Positions 25,910 to 34,559 are shown, counted from the first letter of the stretch. The stretch: DNA of 36,536 nucleotides from Candidatus Tectomicrobia bacterium RIFCSPLOWO2_12_FULL_69_37 (GCA_001790955.1 MGDP01000126.1:1-36536), one strand, 5' to 3'. Program-made: numbers and translations. Notes: a model not told the origin generated them from the sequence alone.

Positions 25910-26884
25910 ATGGCCAAGCTGACGCGAGAGAGGGCGCTCTGGATGTACGAGACGATGATCCGCATCCGCCGGTTCGAGGAGCGCGCGATCGAAGTGTTCC
26001 AGGCGGGCGAGCTGCCCGGCTTCATCCACCCCTACATCGGGGAGGAGGCGGTCGCCGCGGGCGTCTGCGCCCACCTGAGCGGGAAGGACCAGATCACCTC
26101 CACCCACCGCGGCCACGGCCACATGATCGCCAAGGGGCTCGGCTTCAACGGCATGATGGCCGAGCTCTACGCCCGCTCCACCGGCTACTGCAAGGGGAAG
26201 GGCGGCTCCCTGCACATCGCCGACCAGGACCTGGGCGCCCTCGGGGCGAGCGGCATCGTGGGCGGCGGCATCCCCATCGCGGCGGGCGCCGCGCTCGGGA
26301 TCAAGCTGAAGGGCGGCAAGGAGGTCGCCGTCAGCTTCTTCGGGGACGGGGCGACGAACATCGGGGCCTTCCACGAGGGGATCAACCTGGCCGCGGCCTG
26401 GCGGCTCCCCGCCGTCTTCGTCTGCGAGAACAACCGCTACGCCCAGAGCACGCCCCAGTCGGTGCACCAGAGCATCCGGGACATCGCCGACCGGGCCAAG
26501 GCCTACGGCATCCCGGGCGTGATCGTGGACGGGATGGACGCGGCCGCGGTCTATGAGGTCGCCGGCGAGGCCATCGGGCGCGCGCGGGGGGGCGGGGGCC
26601 CCACCCTGATCGAGGCCAAGACCTTCCGCTTCTGGGGCCACTACCTGGGCGACCCGGGGACGGCCTACGGGCACGATCGGGAGGCCCCCAAGTGGAAGAA
26701 GCGCGACCCCATCCCGGCCCTCGGCGGCCTCCTGAGGAAGCGGAAGTGGCTCACCGCGAAAGCGGACGAGGAGATACTCGCCCGCGTCAAGGGCGAGCTG
26801 GACGCCGCCGTCGAGTTCGCCCGGAAGAGCCCCCCGCCCGAGCCGGCGGACCTGATGGCCGACATCTACGAGAAGGCCCTCTGA
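25910..26884 (+). CDS. Thiamine diphosphate-dependent 2-oxoacid/acetoin dehydrogenase E1 component, alpha subunit
   Basis: A 324-residue E1 alpha chain of the pyruvate/acetoin/branched-chain 2-oxoacid dehydrogenase family. The thiamine diphosphate motif is [17 protein letters not shown], ending before [13 protein letters not shown]-terminal [15 protein letters not shown] and [19 protein letters not shown] are characteristic. The open frame extends 1 kb upstream but is spurious; conserved sequence begins at [26 protein letters not shown] and ATG at 25910 is the natural start. It lies 22 bases before the E1 beta gene. Substrate cannot be fixed; acetoin or a branched 2-oxoacid is as likely as pyruvate. 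Confidence 0.92.
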   Translation: MAKLTRERALWMYETMIRIRRFEERAIEVFQAGELPGFIHPYIGEEAVAAGVCAHLSGKDQITSTHRGHGHMIAKGLGFNGMMAELYARSTGYCKGKGGSLHIADQDLGALGASGIVGGGIPIAAGAALGIKLKGGKEVAVSFFGDGATNIGAFHEGINLAAAWRLPAVFVCENNRYAQSTPQSVHQSIRDIADRAKAYGIPGVIVDGMDAAAVYEVAGEAIGRARGGGGPTLIEAKTFRFWGHYLGDPGTAYGHDREAPKWKKRDPIPALGGLLRKRKWLTAKADEEILARVKGELDAAVEFARKSPPPEPADLMADIYEKAL

Positions 26885-26906
26885 CCCCCGGGAGGAAGGG
26901 ACCCCC

Positions 26907-27890
26907 ATGCGCGAGATCATGTTCCGCGAGGCCCTCGTCGAGGCCCTCGACGAGGAGATGCGGCGGGATGAGAACGTGTTCGTCCTCGGGGAGGACATCG
27001 GCCAGTTCGGCGGCTCGTTCAAGGCCACCCTCGGCCTGCTCGAGAAGCACGGCCCCGAGAGAATCCGCAACACGCCCATCGCCGAGGAGGCCATCGTGGG
27101 CGCGGCCCTGGGCGCGGCCCTGGTGGGCATGCGGCCGGTGGCCGAGCTGCACTTCATCGACTTCGCGACCGTGGCCATGAACCAGATCGTCAACCAGGTG
27201 GCCAAGGTGCGCTACATGTTCGGGGGCAAGGCCCGGACGAGCCTCGTCATCCGGATGCACGGGGGAGGGGGCAGCAGCGCGGCCGCCCAGCACTCCCAGA
27301 GCCTGGAGGCCTGGTTCGTCCACGTCCCGGGCCTCAAGGTGGTGATGCCCTCGACGCCCAAGGACGCGAAGGGCCTGCTCAAGAGCGCCATCCGGGACAA
27401 CGACCCCGTCATCTTCGTCGAGCACCGGGCGCTCTACACGGTGAAGGGCCCCGTCCCCGAGGGCGAGTACACCATCCCCCTGGGCGCGGCCGAGGTGAAG
27501 CGCGAGGGGAGCGACGCGACCATCGTGGCCACCTCCTCCATGGTCGGGAAGTCCCTCCAGGCGGCGGAGGAGCTCGCGAAGGAGGGGATCAGCTGCGAGG
27601 TCGTGGACCCGCGCACGCTGTTCCCGCTCGACAAGGAGACCATCCTCGCCTCGGTGCGCAAGACGGGGCGGCTGCTCATCGCCCACGAGGCGGTGCGCCG
27701 CTGCGGCTGGGGGGCGGAGATGGCGGCCATCGCGGGCGAGGAGGCCTTCGACTACCTCGACGCGCCCCTCGTGCGCGTCTGCGCCAAGGAGACCCCCGTC
27801 CCCTATTCCCCCAGGCTGGAGAGGCTCCACATCCCCCAGAAGGAGGACGTGGCCGCCGGCGTCCGGCGGCTGGTAGGAGTTGCACGCTGA
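26907..27890 (+). CDS. 2-oxoacid/acetoin dehydrogenase E1 component, beta subunit
   Basis: A 327-residue E1 beta partner with a transketolase-like pyrimidine-binding domain (residues about 1-180) and C-terminal domain. Motifs include [56 protein letters not shown] and [35 protein letters not shown] lies in the C-terminal domain. The ribosome site GGAGGAAGGG precedes the ATG. It forms the E1 heterotetramer with the preceding product. No E2 lipoyl acyltransferase or E3 gene follows in the window; the next gene is convergent. Confidence 0.93.
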   Translation: MREIMFREALVEALDEEMRRDENVFVLGEDIGQFGGSFKATLGLLEKHGPERIRNTPIAEEAIVGAALGAALVGMRPVAELHFIDFATVAMNQIVNQVAKVRYMFGGKARTSLVIRMHGGGGSSAAAQHSQSLEAWFVHVPGLKVVMPSTPKDAKGLLKSAIRDNDPVIFVEHRALYTVKGPVPEGEYTIPLGAAEVKREGSDATIVATSSMVGKSLQAAEELAKEGISCEVVDPRTLFPLDKETILASVRKTGRLLIAHEAVRRCGWGAEMAAIAGEEAFDYLDAPLVRVCAKETPVPYSPRLERLHIPQKEDVAAGVRRLVGVAR

Positions 27891-27960
27891 GCCACGGACA
27901 AACACCCTGCACAGCCTTCCCCAGGTTTGAATGTGCCTGCGGGGAGGTCCGCAGCGCCCC

Positions 27961-28824
27961 TCACGGGTTGATCTGGCCGGGCGCCGCCTCCCCTCTCATC
28001 CACTGCGCGATGGCGCGGACCGTCTCGCGCTCCTTCCCCAGGAAGCCGTGGGCGTGCAGGGGCGCGCAGGGCCCCGAGACGGGGGTGTCCCCGCCCGAGA
28101 CCGTGATGAAGTGCTTGCGCGCGCTCTTGGCGAGGCGGGCGTAGGCCGCCTGGGCGCCGGAGTAGGTAGTGGCCCGGCAGGCGTCCTGCGCGTGGTGGAC
28201 GACGAGGACGGGCGAGGCGGCCTCATCCAGCGGCAGGCTGGAGATGGCGTCCATGCTCGAAGTGAGGACGAACCCCGCCACCCGGGGATGCTTCAGCTTC
28301 GTGGAGAGGGAGGCCACGGAGAGCGTCCCCCGGCTGGTGCCGATGAGAAAGATTCGGCGGATTCCCTTCTTCGCCAGATGATCCGCCGCGGCCTGGATAT
28401 CCGCCAGGTGCTCCTCGCCGGTGCGGAAGCCGTCCCCCATGCCGGAGGAATGATCCGAGGGCGCGTCCACGATCGCGGCCACGAAGCCCTCCTGGACGAA
28501 GAGGGGAGCGGTCCGTACCAGGAAGTTGTTTCCCAGGCGGAAGCTGCCCCCCCGCTTGCGGAAGGAGTGGGCGCCGTTTCCGCCCGGGAAGAGGAGGACG
28601 GCTCCCTTCGCCTCCCCGCCGGGCCGTCCCACGAGGATTCCCTGCCGGACGTCCGGGCGGGTGGAGAGGGAGATGAGATTCCACTCCACGAGTTCGCTCC
28701 GGCGCTGCCGCTCCTGGGGGGCGGACCGTTCCCTCCGGGGGGCGCTCCCCGCGGGGCCGGTTGCGGTGAAGCAGAGGAAAACGGCCAGGAGACAGAAGCC
28801 GGGGCGAAGCCGGCGGGGGGTCAT
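27961..28824 (-). CDS. Exported alpha/beta hydrolase
   Basis: A 287-residue alpha/beta-fold hydrolase with a Sec signal peptide (RPGFCLLAVFLCFTATGPAGSA). The mature protein shows GAVLLFPGGNGAHS, the nucleophile elbow LIGTSRGTLSV, an acidic residue in VVHHAQDACRA and a histidine in HAHGFLGKE that complete a Ser-Asp-His triad. The start is taken as ATG at 28824, just before the basic n-region MTPRRLRP with a GAGGAG site upstream. A 23-residue longer reading is rejected. It likely acts on an ester outside the cytoplasm; the substrate is unknown. It faces the E1 operon tail to tail. Confidence 0.82.
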   Translation of the reverse strand: MTPRRLRPGFCLLAVFLCFTATGPAGSAPRRERSAPQERQRRSELVEWNLISLSTRPDVRQGILVGRPGGEAKGAVLLFPGGNGAHSFRKRGGSFRLGNNFLVRTAPLFVQEGFVAAIVDAPSDHSSGMGDGFRTGEEHLADIQAAADHLAKKGIRRIFLIGTSRGTLSVASLSTKLKHPRVAGFVLTSSMDAISSLPLDEAASPVLVVHHAQDACRATTYSGAQAAYARLAKSARKHFITVSGGDTPVSGPCAPLHAHGFLGKERETVRAIAQWMRGEAAPGQINP

Positions 28825-28955
28825 TGAGGGACTCCTCGGATAGGTCTCCCTAGCTCCGGGCCGGAATCGGGAAGATGATATTCTTCTCCCCAAAAGGCCG
28901 CAATGGGTTTCATTTCAAGGGGAGAGCGGGAGAGAGGACGAGGGAATTTCCGCCC

Positions 28956-28984
28956 TTCCCAAAGGCGGGGGGGCGGGGTAGTAT
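28956..28984 (+). promoter_or_regulatory. Promoter of the SRP RNA gene
   Basis: The -10 box TAGTAT (28979-28984) is preceded at 17 bases by TTCCCA (28956-28961, 4 of 6 to the -35 consensus). Predicted initiation near 28991 coincides with the predicted 5' end of the SRP RNA helix. Transcription may also read on into dnaX. Confidence 0.6.
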
Positions 28985-28992
28985 GTGCACCG

Positions 28993-29128
<136 letters not shown>

Positions 29129-29214
29129 CCTGCTCCGTCCCCGGGCGGCCTCCGGTCCCCAGGGGGCGGACCCTCTCGCAGGGCCTCTTCCCCCTTCCAG
29201 AGGGTTTCCCCTCC

Positions 29215-30969
29215 ATGGCCTTCATCGGCAGCGCGCGCAAGTGGCGGCCCCAGCGCTTCGAGGAGCTGATCGGCCAGGACCACATCCGCCGCACCCTCTC
29301 GAACGGGCTCGCGGCGGGCCGGGTGGCCGCGGCCTATCTGTTCAGCGGCACGCGCGGGGTGGGCAAGACCACCACCGCCCGCATCCTCGCCAAGGCGCTC
29401 AACTGCGAGTCCTCGGACAAGCCCGTCCCCGAGCCCTGCGCCTCCTGCGCCTCCTGCGCCGAGATCGCCCGGGGGGCCCACCCGGACATCCTGGAGATCG
29501 ACGGGGCCACCTACACCGGGGTCGACAACGTCCGCGAGCTCCAGGAGAAGCTCCAGTTCCGGCCCCTGCGCGGCCGCTACAAGGTCGTCATCATCGACGA
29601 GGTCCACCAGATCTCCCGGGCGGCCTTCAACGCCCTCCTCAAGACCCTCGAGGAGCCGCCCCCCCACGTCGTCTTCGTCTTCGCCACGACCGAGCTCCAG
29701 AAGGTGCCTGAGACCATTCTCAGCCGGTGCCAAACCTTCGAGTTCCGGCGCATCGCGCCCGGCCAGGTGGCGGCCCAGCTCGCCCGCATCGTGAAGGAGC
29801 AGAACCTCAAGGCCGAGGAGGGGGCGCTGCGCCTCATCGCCCGGATGGGGGAGGGCAGCATGCGGGACGCCCAGTCCATCCTCGACCAGGTGCTGGCCTA
29901 CTCCGGAGAGGGGGGGCTCACGGCGAAGGCGGCCGAGGAGGTGCTCGGGGTCCCCTCGTCGGAGGTCTACCGCCGCATCGCATCCGCCGTCGCCGCGCGC
30001 GACGCCCGGTCGGCCCTCGGCGGGCTGGCCCAGCTCTTCGAGGCGGGCCACGACCTGCGGTTCTTCTGCGCAAGCCTCCTGGAGTTCCTGCGCGACTGCA
30101 TGGTGCTCCAGGCGGCGGGCGAGGGTGAGGATCTCTTCGACGCCGGCCCCGAGGAGATGGAGGACCGCCGGGCCATCGCCGCGAAGCTCTCCTTCGCCGA
30201 GGCCCATCAGGCCTACGCCATCCTCCAGCGGGCGGGGGTGGAGCTCCGCAACTCCGATCACCCGCGCATGACCCTCGAGCTGGCCCTGCTGCGGATGTGC
30301 CAGATCGAGCCCCTGGCCGACCTGGGGCGGCTGGTGGAGCGGCTGGAGTCCCTGGCCCCCGGCCCAGGCAGGCCTTCGCCCCCAGCCGCGCCGCCGCGGC
30401 CCCCGGCCCCCGCCGGGAGGACGGAGGAAGCCCGGCCCGCCGCCCCGCCCCCTCCCCGGGAGGAGGCCCCCGCCGCCTCCCCGTCCCCCTCCGCGGGCGC
30501 GCCGCGCGCGCATGCCGCCGCGGTCGCCTCGCCGGACTGGGATCCGGCCGGGGCGCGCCGGATCTGGGGGGAGGCGGTCGCCGCCCTCCGGCCCGCCCGG
30601 CAGGTCCTCTTCAAGGGGGCCGGGCTGGAGTTCGAGGGGCCGGGGCGGCTCCGCCTCCGGGTTGCGCCCGCCAACGGCCTCGCCCAGACGATGGACCTGA
30701 TCCGGGAGACGCTCCCCCTCATCGAGTCCCATTTCGCGCAGCATGGCCCTTGGCCCGTGCGGGTCTCGCTGGAGACGCCCGCCGCGCCGGCCCTGGCGGA
30801 GGCGCAGCCCGGCGGGGACGAGGCGCGGCGCAAGGAGGAGCAGTCGGCGATTCAGGAAGTGGTGGACCTTTTCAACGGCCAGATCGTGGACATCCGCCCC
30901 CACCGGGGCCGCCGGGCGGGGCCCCCCCGCGCGGCGGAGGAGCCGGGCGACATCCAGGGAGAGGACTAA
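29215..30969 (+). CDS. dnaX: DNA polymerase III subunit gamma/tau
   Basis: Clamp-loader ATPase of the replicative polymerase, 584 residues. The Walker A motif GTRGVGKTT is at 45-53. The zinc module cysteines are 64, 75, 78 and 81 (LNCESS, then PCASCASCAE). Walker B is VVIIDEVHQIS, sensor 1 is FVFATTELQKVP and the arginine-finger segment is LSRCQTFEFRRI. After the collar domain a Pro/Ala-rich linker (about residues 380-450) leads to a C-terminal tau-like domain. ATG at 29215 matches the usual MAFIGSARKWRPQRFEELIGQ start; the open frame further upstream overlaps the SRP RNA. No A-rich slippery heptamer for gamma production was seen. Its stop overlaps the ybaB start by one base. Confidence 0.95.
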   Translation: MAFIGSARKWRPQRFEELIGQDHIRRTLSNGLAAGRVAAAYLFSGTRGVGKTTTARILAKALNCESSDKPVPEPCASCASCAEIARGAHPDILEIDGATYTGVDNVRELQEKLQFRPLRGRYKVVIIDEVHQISRAAFNALLKTLEEPPPHVVFVFATTELQKVPETILSRCQTFEFRRIAPGQVAAQLARIVKEQNLKAEEGALRLIARMGEGSMRDAQSILDQVLAYSGEGGLTAKAAEEVLGVPSSEVYRRIASAVAARDARSALGGLAQLFEAGHDLRFFCASLLEFLRDCMVLQAAGEGEDLFDAGPEEMEDRRAIAAKLSFAEAHQAYAILQRAGVELRNSDHPRMTLELALLRMCQIEPLADLGRLVERLESLAPGPGRPSPPAAPPRPPAPAGRTEEARPAAPPPPREEAPAASPSPSAGAPRAHAAAVASPDWDPAGARRIWGEAVAALRPARQVLFKGAGLEFEGPGRLRLRVAPANGLAQTMDLIRETLPLIESHFAQHGPWPVRVSLETPAAPALAEAQPGGDEARRKEEQSAIQEVVDLFNGQIVDIRPHRGRRAGPPRAAEEPGDIQGED

Positions 30970-31286
30970 TGTTCAAAGGCGGCATCGCGAACCTGATGAA
31001 GCAAGCCCGGCAGATGCAGGACCGGATGCAGAAGATCCAGGAGGAGATGGCGGCCAGGCGCGTCGAGGCTTCGGCGGGGGGCGGGATGGTCACCGCCTCG
31101 GCGAACGGCCAGGGGGAGATCCTCTCGGTCAAGATCGAGAAGCAGGTGGTGGACCCGAACGACGTCGAGATGCTCGAGGACCTCGTGCGCGCGGCCTGCA
31201 ACGAGGCGGCCCGGAAGGGCCGGGAGATGATGGCCGAGGAGATGAAGAAGGTCACCGGGGGGATCTCCATCCCCGGGATGATGTAG
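30969..31286 (+). CDS. ybaB: YbaB/EbfC family nucleoid-associated protein
   Basis: Small DNA-binding protein of 105 residues acting as a homodimer. The N-terminal helix is MFKGGIANLMKQARQMQDRMQKIQEEMAARRVE, followed by GGGMVTASANGQGEILSVKIEKQVVDPNDVEMLEDLVRAA and a C-terminal helix rich in Met/Lys. This is the complete family pattern. The stop of dnaX and the ATG here overlap by one base (TAATG), indicating translational coupling. Confidence 0.95.
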   Translation: MFKGGIANLMKQARQMQDRMQKIQEEMAARRVEASAGGGMVTASANGQGEILSVKIEKQVVDPNDVEMLEDLVRAACNEAARKGREMMAEEMKKVTGGISIPGMM

Positions 31287-31299
31287 GGAGGAGCGCCGC

Positions 31300-31569
31300 G
31301 TGGCCCGGCTGGCCGCCTCGGGGCTGCGGTGCGGGGGCTGCGGGAAGCCGGTGCCCGCCGGCGAGCCGGTGTGCCCTTCCTGCGGCGCCCGCCTGGAGAC
31401 GGCCCTGTGCGGCCGCTGCGGCTTCCGCGGGCCGCGGGAGGAGTTCCTCCATTACCAGTGCCCGCGCTGCGGTCACCGGGCGGATCTGGGCCGGGGCGGG
31501 CTCGCCGTGGCGGCGGCCGTGGCCGCCGGCCTTCTCCTCGTGGCCCTGGCCTTCGCGCTGTGGAAGTGA
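31300..31569 (+). CDS. Double zinc-ribbon membrane-anchored microprotein, unknown function
   Basis: An 89-residue protein inserted between ybaB and recR, where most genomes have none. Four C-x-x-C pairs are visible at Cys11/14, 25/28, 37/40 and 54/57, forming two zinc-ribbon units of the kind seen in DZANK/zinc-ribbon proteins. A single hydrophobic helix follows at about 68-87 (LAVAAAVAAGLLLVALAFAL), with a short C-terminus WK. Translation starts at GTG 31300, 13 bases after the ybaB stop, with GGAGGAG just upstream. The gene is short but clearly coding because of the cysteine pattern and operon spacing. A cytoplasmic zinc domain on a tail anchor is inferred; function unknown. Confidence 0.78.
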   Translation: MARLAASGLRCGGCGKPVPAGEPVCPSCGARLETALCGRCGFRGPREEFLHYQCPRCGHRADLGRGGLAVAAAVAAGLLLVALAFALWK

Positions 31570-31606
31570 GGCGGCGGCGGGGGGCGCCCCGCCGCGGAGG
31601 ACCGCC

Positions 31607-32215
31607 GTGCCGCTGAGCCGGTTTCCCGCCATCGAGGAGTGCATCGAGGCCTTCCGCCGCCTGCCCGGCGTGGGGCCCAAGAGCGCCCAGCGGATCGTCT
31701 TCCACCTGCTCACCAAGGACCCCGAGGCGGCGCGCCGCATCGCCTCGGCCTGCGCCTCGCTCCACGAGCGGGTGCGGCTGTGCCCCACCTGCGCCATGCT
31801 GGTCGAGGGGGAGGCGGGGGGGGCGGACTGCCGGGTGTGCGGGGACCGGGACCCCTCCCTCCTCTGCGTGGTGGAGGAGCCGGCGGACGTCTTCGCCGTC
31901 GAGCGCGCGGGGGGCTTCCGGGGCCGGTTCCACGTCCTCATGGGGGTGATCTCCCCGCTGGAGGGCGTCGAGGCGGAGGACCTCACCATCCGCCAGCTGG
32001 CCGAACGGGTGAAGGCCGAGGGGGTGAAAGAGGTGATCCTGGCGCTCAACCCGAACATGGCGGGGGAGGGGACCTCCCTCTACCTCGCGCGCATCCTCAA
32101 GCCGATGGGCGTCCGGGTGACCCAGCTCGCCCACGGCCTGCCCATGGGGAGCCACCTCGAGTACGCCGACGAGATGACCCTCGCGCGCTCCCTGGAGGGG
32201 CGGCGGGAGATCTAA
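31607..32215 (+). CDS. recR: Recombination protein RecR
   Basis: Recombinational repair protein of 202 residues that acts with RecF and RecO to load RecA at gaps. The helix-hairpin-helix RLPGVGPKSAQRIVFHLL is at about 18-35. The zinc finger reads CPTCAMLVEGEAGGADCRVCGD, and the Toprim domain includes LLCVVEEPADVFAVE, FHVLMGVISPLEGV and LALNPNMAGEGTSLYLAR. The C-terminal THGLPMGSHLEYAD-like motif reads LAHGLPMGSHLEYADEMTL. The start is GTG at 31607 with GGAGGACC upstream; the reading frame upstream of this overlaps other genes. It ends the replication/repair operon at a strong terminator. Confidence 0.95.
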   Translation: MPLSRFPAIEECIEAFRRLPGVGPKSAQRIVFHLLTKDPEAARRIASACASLHERVRLCPTCAMLVEGEAGGADCRVCGDRDPSLLCVVEEPADVFAVERAGGFRGRFHVLMGVISPLEGVEAEDLTIRQLAERVKAEGVKEVILALNPNMAGEGTSLYLARILKPMGVRVTQLAHGLPMGSHLEYADEMTLARSLEGRREI

Positions 32216-32261
32216 GAGCGCCGCCTCCCGGACCGGCCCGGTTCCCGCCCTGATGCCCGCT

Positions 32262-32289
32262 GCCGCCCCCGCCTGGGCGGCTTTTTTTT
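32262..32289 (+). terminator. Intrinsic terminator after recR
   Basis: GCCGCCC (32262-32268) pairs perfectly with GGGCGGC (32275-32281) across a six-base loop, followed by eight T residues. This is a strong rho-independent terminator closing the SRP RNA-dnaX-ybaB-recR unit. Confidence 0.9.
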
Positions 32290-32437
32290 CTTGCCTTGGG
32301 ATCGAACCTTTCCCCGCGTCCTCGTGTTACCCAGTCGAGTCCGCAGAATGGCCGCGTCGCGGGGACGCGGCATTGGATGTCCCATCGGCCGCCGGGGGAG
32401 TCCCCTGGACGGCCCAAAGGCGCACGGAGGTTTTCCG

Positions 32438-32716
32438 ATGGCTCAGCGTGTTCTCAAGGTCGCCGCACTCATGGCTCTCGTGGTGGGCTTCACGGCGTCG
32501 AACGCCCTGGCGTTCTCCTGCCCGAAGCTGATCGCCGCGGGCCGCTCCCTGGCCGCCAAGGCCATGGGGAAGGACAAGACCGACGCCGCGAAGCTGCTCG
32601 ATGAGGCCGATGCGGCCCACAAGGACGCCGTCGCGATGAAGAAGGCGGCGGGCCACACCGATTCCATGAAGAAGGCCACGGACGCGGTGTCCATCCTCGC
32701 CAAGGGCATGAAGTAG
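32438..32716 (+). CDS. Small exported Ala/Lys-rich protein of unknown function
   Basis: A 92-residue protein with a clear Sec signal peptide: MAQRVLKVAALMALVVGFTA followed by SNALA, cleaved before FSCPK. The mature 67 residues are an amphipathic, Ala/Lys/Asp-rich helical stretch with one cysteine (Cys28) near the N-terminus. The sequence KAMGKDKTDAAKLLDEADAA suggests one or two helices. ATG at 32438 follows ACGGAGG. It sits as a single-gene unit between two strong terminators, which often marks a well-expressed small protein. I do not recognise the family. It has no lipobox. A periplasmic or metal-stress role would be only a guess. Confidence 0.75.
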   Translation: MAQRVLKVAALMALVVGFTASNALAFSCPKLIAAGRSLAAKAMGKDKTDAAKLLDEADAAHKDAVAMKKAAGHTDSMKKATDAVSILAKGMK

Positions 32717-32724
32717 GCGCCCCG

Positions 32725-32767
32725 GCCCGGGGTCCCGGCGCGTTCCGGGGCCCCGGGCTTTCCTTTT
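32725..32767 (+). terminator. Intrinsic terminator after the small exported protein gene
   Basis: A 14-bp stem (one G-U pair) forms between 32725-32738 and 32745-32758 around a six-base loop, followed by TTTCCTTTT. It is a very stable hairpin and a good terminator despite the interrupted T-tract. Confidence 0.82.
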
Positions 32768-32781
32768 CCGGGGACCCTCCG

Positions 32782-33492
32782 ATGGCCCTCCGGGGATCGC
32801 TTGCGGCGGCCTTTCTGGCCGCCTTATTCGCCTTGGCGGCGCGGGCCGACGGCGCCGGGGCGCACCGCTCTCCCTCGCCCGCCCACGAGCAGGCGGTGAA
32901 GCTCTACAAGGGCGGCCAGCATGTGAAAGCCTTCGCGCTGGGGGAAGAGGTGCTGGCGGACTACCGCCGCAAGCTCGGGCCGGGGCATTCGCTCGTCGGC
33001 TCGATCCTGAACGACCTGGCCATGATCCGCCTCGCCCAGAAAAGGGCGGGGGAGGCCGAGGGGCTCCTGCGGGAGTCGCTCGCGGTCTACGTGCGGGCGG
33101 ACGGGGAGGATCATCCCCACGTGGCGATGGTCCTGACCAACCTGGGCTGGCTCCACGAGTCCCAGGGGAGGGCCCAGGCGGCGGAGACCCTCTACCGCCG
33201 GGCGCTGTCGATCCACGCCCGATACCCCGGTGAGGCGGGGCCCGAGGCCGCCGCCGCCCTGGCCAACCTGGCCGCCCTGCTCTTCAGCCGGCGGGAGTAC
33301 GCCGAGGCGGCTTCCCTCTTTCTCCGGGAGGTCGAGGTCCTCGAGCGCCAGCCCAAGCCGGACCCAGGGGCGGTCGCCCTCGCCCTCGAGAACCTCGCCG
33401 TCGTCTACGCGGAGATGGGGGACGCGCCGGAGGCCGCCCGGGCCCGGGCGCGGCTCGCCGCGCTCGGGAAGGGAGCCCCCCCGGCGCGCTGA
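32782..33492 (+). CDS. Exported tetratricopeptide repeat (TPR) protein
   Basis: A 236-residue protein with a signal peptide (MALRGSLAAAFLAALFALAARA) and a chain of TPR or Sel1-like helical pairs. Examples are AVKLYKGGQHVKAFALGEEVL, LNDLAMIRLAQKRAGEAEGLL, LTNLGWLHESQGRAQAAETLY, LANLAALLFSRREYAEAASLF and LENLAVVYAEMGDAPEAARA. Spacing near 42 residues matches the kinesin-light-chain-type TPR. It is probably periplasmic and serves protein-protein contacts. It begins just 15 bases after the preceding terminator. Its stop abuts the stop of the convergent cyclophilin gene. Confidence 0.82.
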   Translation: MALRGSLAAAFLAALFALAARADGAGAHRSPSPAHEQAVKLYKGGQHVKAFALGEEVLADYRRKLGPGHSLVGSILNDLAMIRLAQKRAGEAEGLLRESLAVYVRADGEDHPHVAMVLTNLGWLHESQGRAQAAETLYRRALSIHARYPGEAGPEAAAALANLAALLFSRREYAEAASLFLREVEVLERQPKPDPGAVALALENLAVVYAEMGDAPEAARARARLAALGKGAPPAR

Positions 33493-34323
33493 CTACTTCT
33501 TGAGCCGGATGGAGAGTATCTTCACGTCCTGCTTGGGCGTGTTGTTGGATCCTACCTCGGCCGACCCGATCTTCTCCACCACCTCCATCCCCTTCACCAC
33601 CTTGCCGAAGACGGTGTGCTTGCCCGCGAGCCAGGGGGTGTCCGCCATGTTGATGAAGAACTGCGAGCCGTTCGTGTTGGGGCCGGCGTTGGCCATGGCG
33701 ACGACGCCCTTGGAGGGGGCGCGGGACTTGAGGGAGGGGCTGTAGCTGTAGCCCATGTTCTCGTAGGCGCCCTTGAGGGTGAGGCTGTTCAGCTGCTTCT
33801 GGATGTCCTCTTTGCGCTTCTCGAACTCCTCCTGGTTCGCGATCTTCATCCTGCGCAGGAGGGGGATGAGGACCATCTGGTTGAAGTCCTCCTGGCTGCG
33901 GACCAGCAGGTGGGGATGGAGGCTGCCGTCCTTCTCCACCGCGGAGAGCTTCGCCAGGCCCAGCGCGTCGGCGTTGATCTCGTCCTCGAACTTGTAGCCC
34001 GGCCCGCCCGAGCCGTTGCCGTTGGGGTCCCCCCCCTGGATCATGAAGTCCTTGATCACGCGGTGGAAGACGAGGCCGTCGTAGAAGGGCCGCTTGGCCT
34101 TCTTCCCCGTCTTGGGGTCCGTGAACTCCTTGCGGCCCTCGGCCAGCTCCACGAAGTTGGCGACCGTCTTGGGGGCTTCCTTCTCGAAGAGCTCGATGTA
34201 GATGTCGCCGTGGCTGGTCTTGAGAATGGCGACGGGGTGAGAAGGGTCCTCGATCTTGAAGTCCTGGGCGGGGGCGGATCCGCAGGCGAGCAGGATGAGG
34301 GCGAGCGCCAGGAGCAGCCTCAT
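33493..34323 (-). CDS. Peptidyl-prolyl cis-trans isomerase (cyclophilin) lipoprotein with large insertion
   Basis: Lipoprotein of 276 residues; the signal is MRLLLALALILLAC with lipobox LLAC and lipidated Cys14. The cyclophilin core includes AILKTSHGDIYIELFEKEAPKTV and the catalytic arginine at 88 in LVFHRVIKDFMIQGGDP. GVVAMANAGPNTNGSQFFIN (205-224) and HTVFGKVVKGMEVV complete it. In an ordinary bacterial cyclophilin about 15 residues separate FEDEI from MANAGP; here about 85 do (118-203). These include a charged helical stretch EEFEKRKEDIQKQLNSL. It probably assists folding in the periplasm, anchored to a membrane. ATG at 34323 is the start of the signal peptide; a 20-residue longer frame is rejected. 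Confidence 0.9.
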   Translation of the reverse strand: MRLLLALALILLACGSAPAQDFKIEDPSHPVAILKTSHGDIYIELFEKEAPKTVANFVELAEGRKEFTDPKTGKKAKRPFYDGLVFHRVIKDFMIQGGDPNGNGSGGPGYKFEDEINADALGLAKLSAVEKDGSLHPHLLVRSQEDFNQMVLIPLLRRMKIANQEEFEKRKEDIQKQLNSLTLKGAYENMGYSYSPSLKSRAPSKGVVAMANAGPNTNGSQFFINMADTPWLAGKHTVFGKVVKGMEVVEKIGSAEVGSNNTPKQDVKILSIRLKK

Positions 34324-34559
34324 GCGCGTTCTCTCCGTGGTGGAAGCGGCGGTGGCGCGCGGGCGGTGCGCGCCGGGGGCCATTCTACGGGCTTTGGGGC
34401 GGGCCCGCCAAGCTCCGGAACCGCCCTCCCCGGCCGGAATCCCCGGCCGGCGATGTCAGCTTGAAAACGCGGGAGAGGCCCGCTTCGTTCCCGGCCGGCG
34501 AAAGATTCCCCGGCGCCCCCGCGGAGGGGGGCCCCTGGGGGGCGGGCGGCCGGCGGGGC

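Noticed and set aside
29215-30969. Programmed frameshift in dnaX to make a short gamma product
   Set aside because: No A-AAA-AAG type slippery heptamer with a following hairpin was found in this GC-rich gene; only the full-length product is supported.
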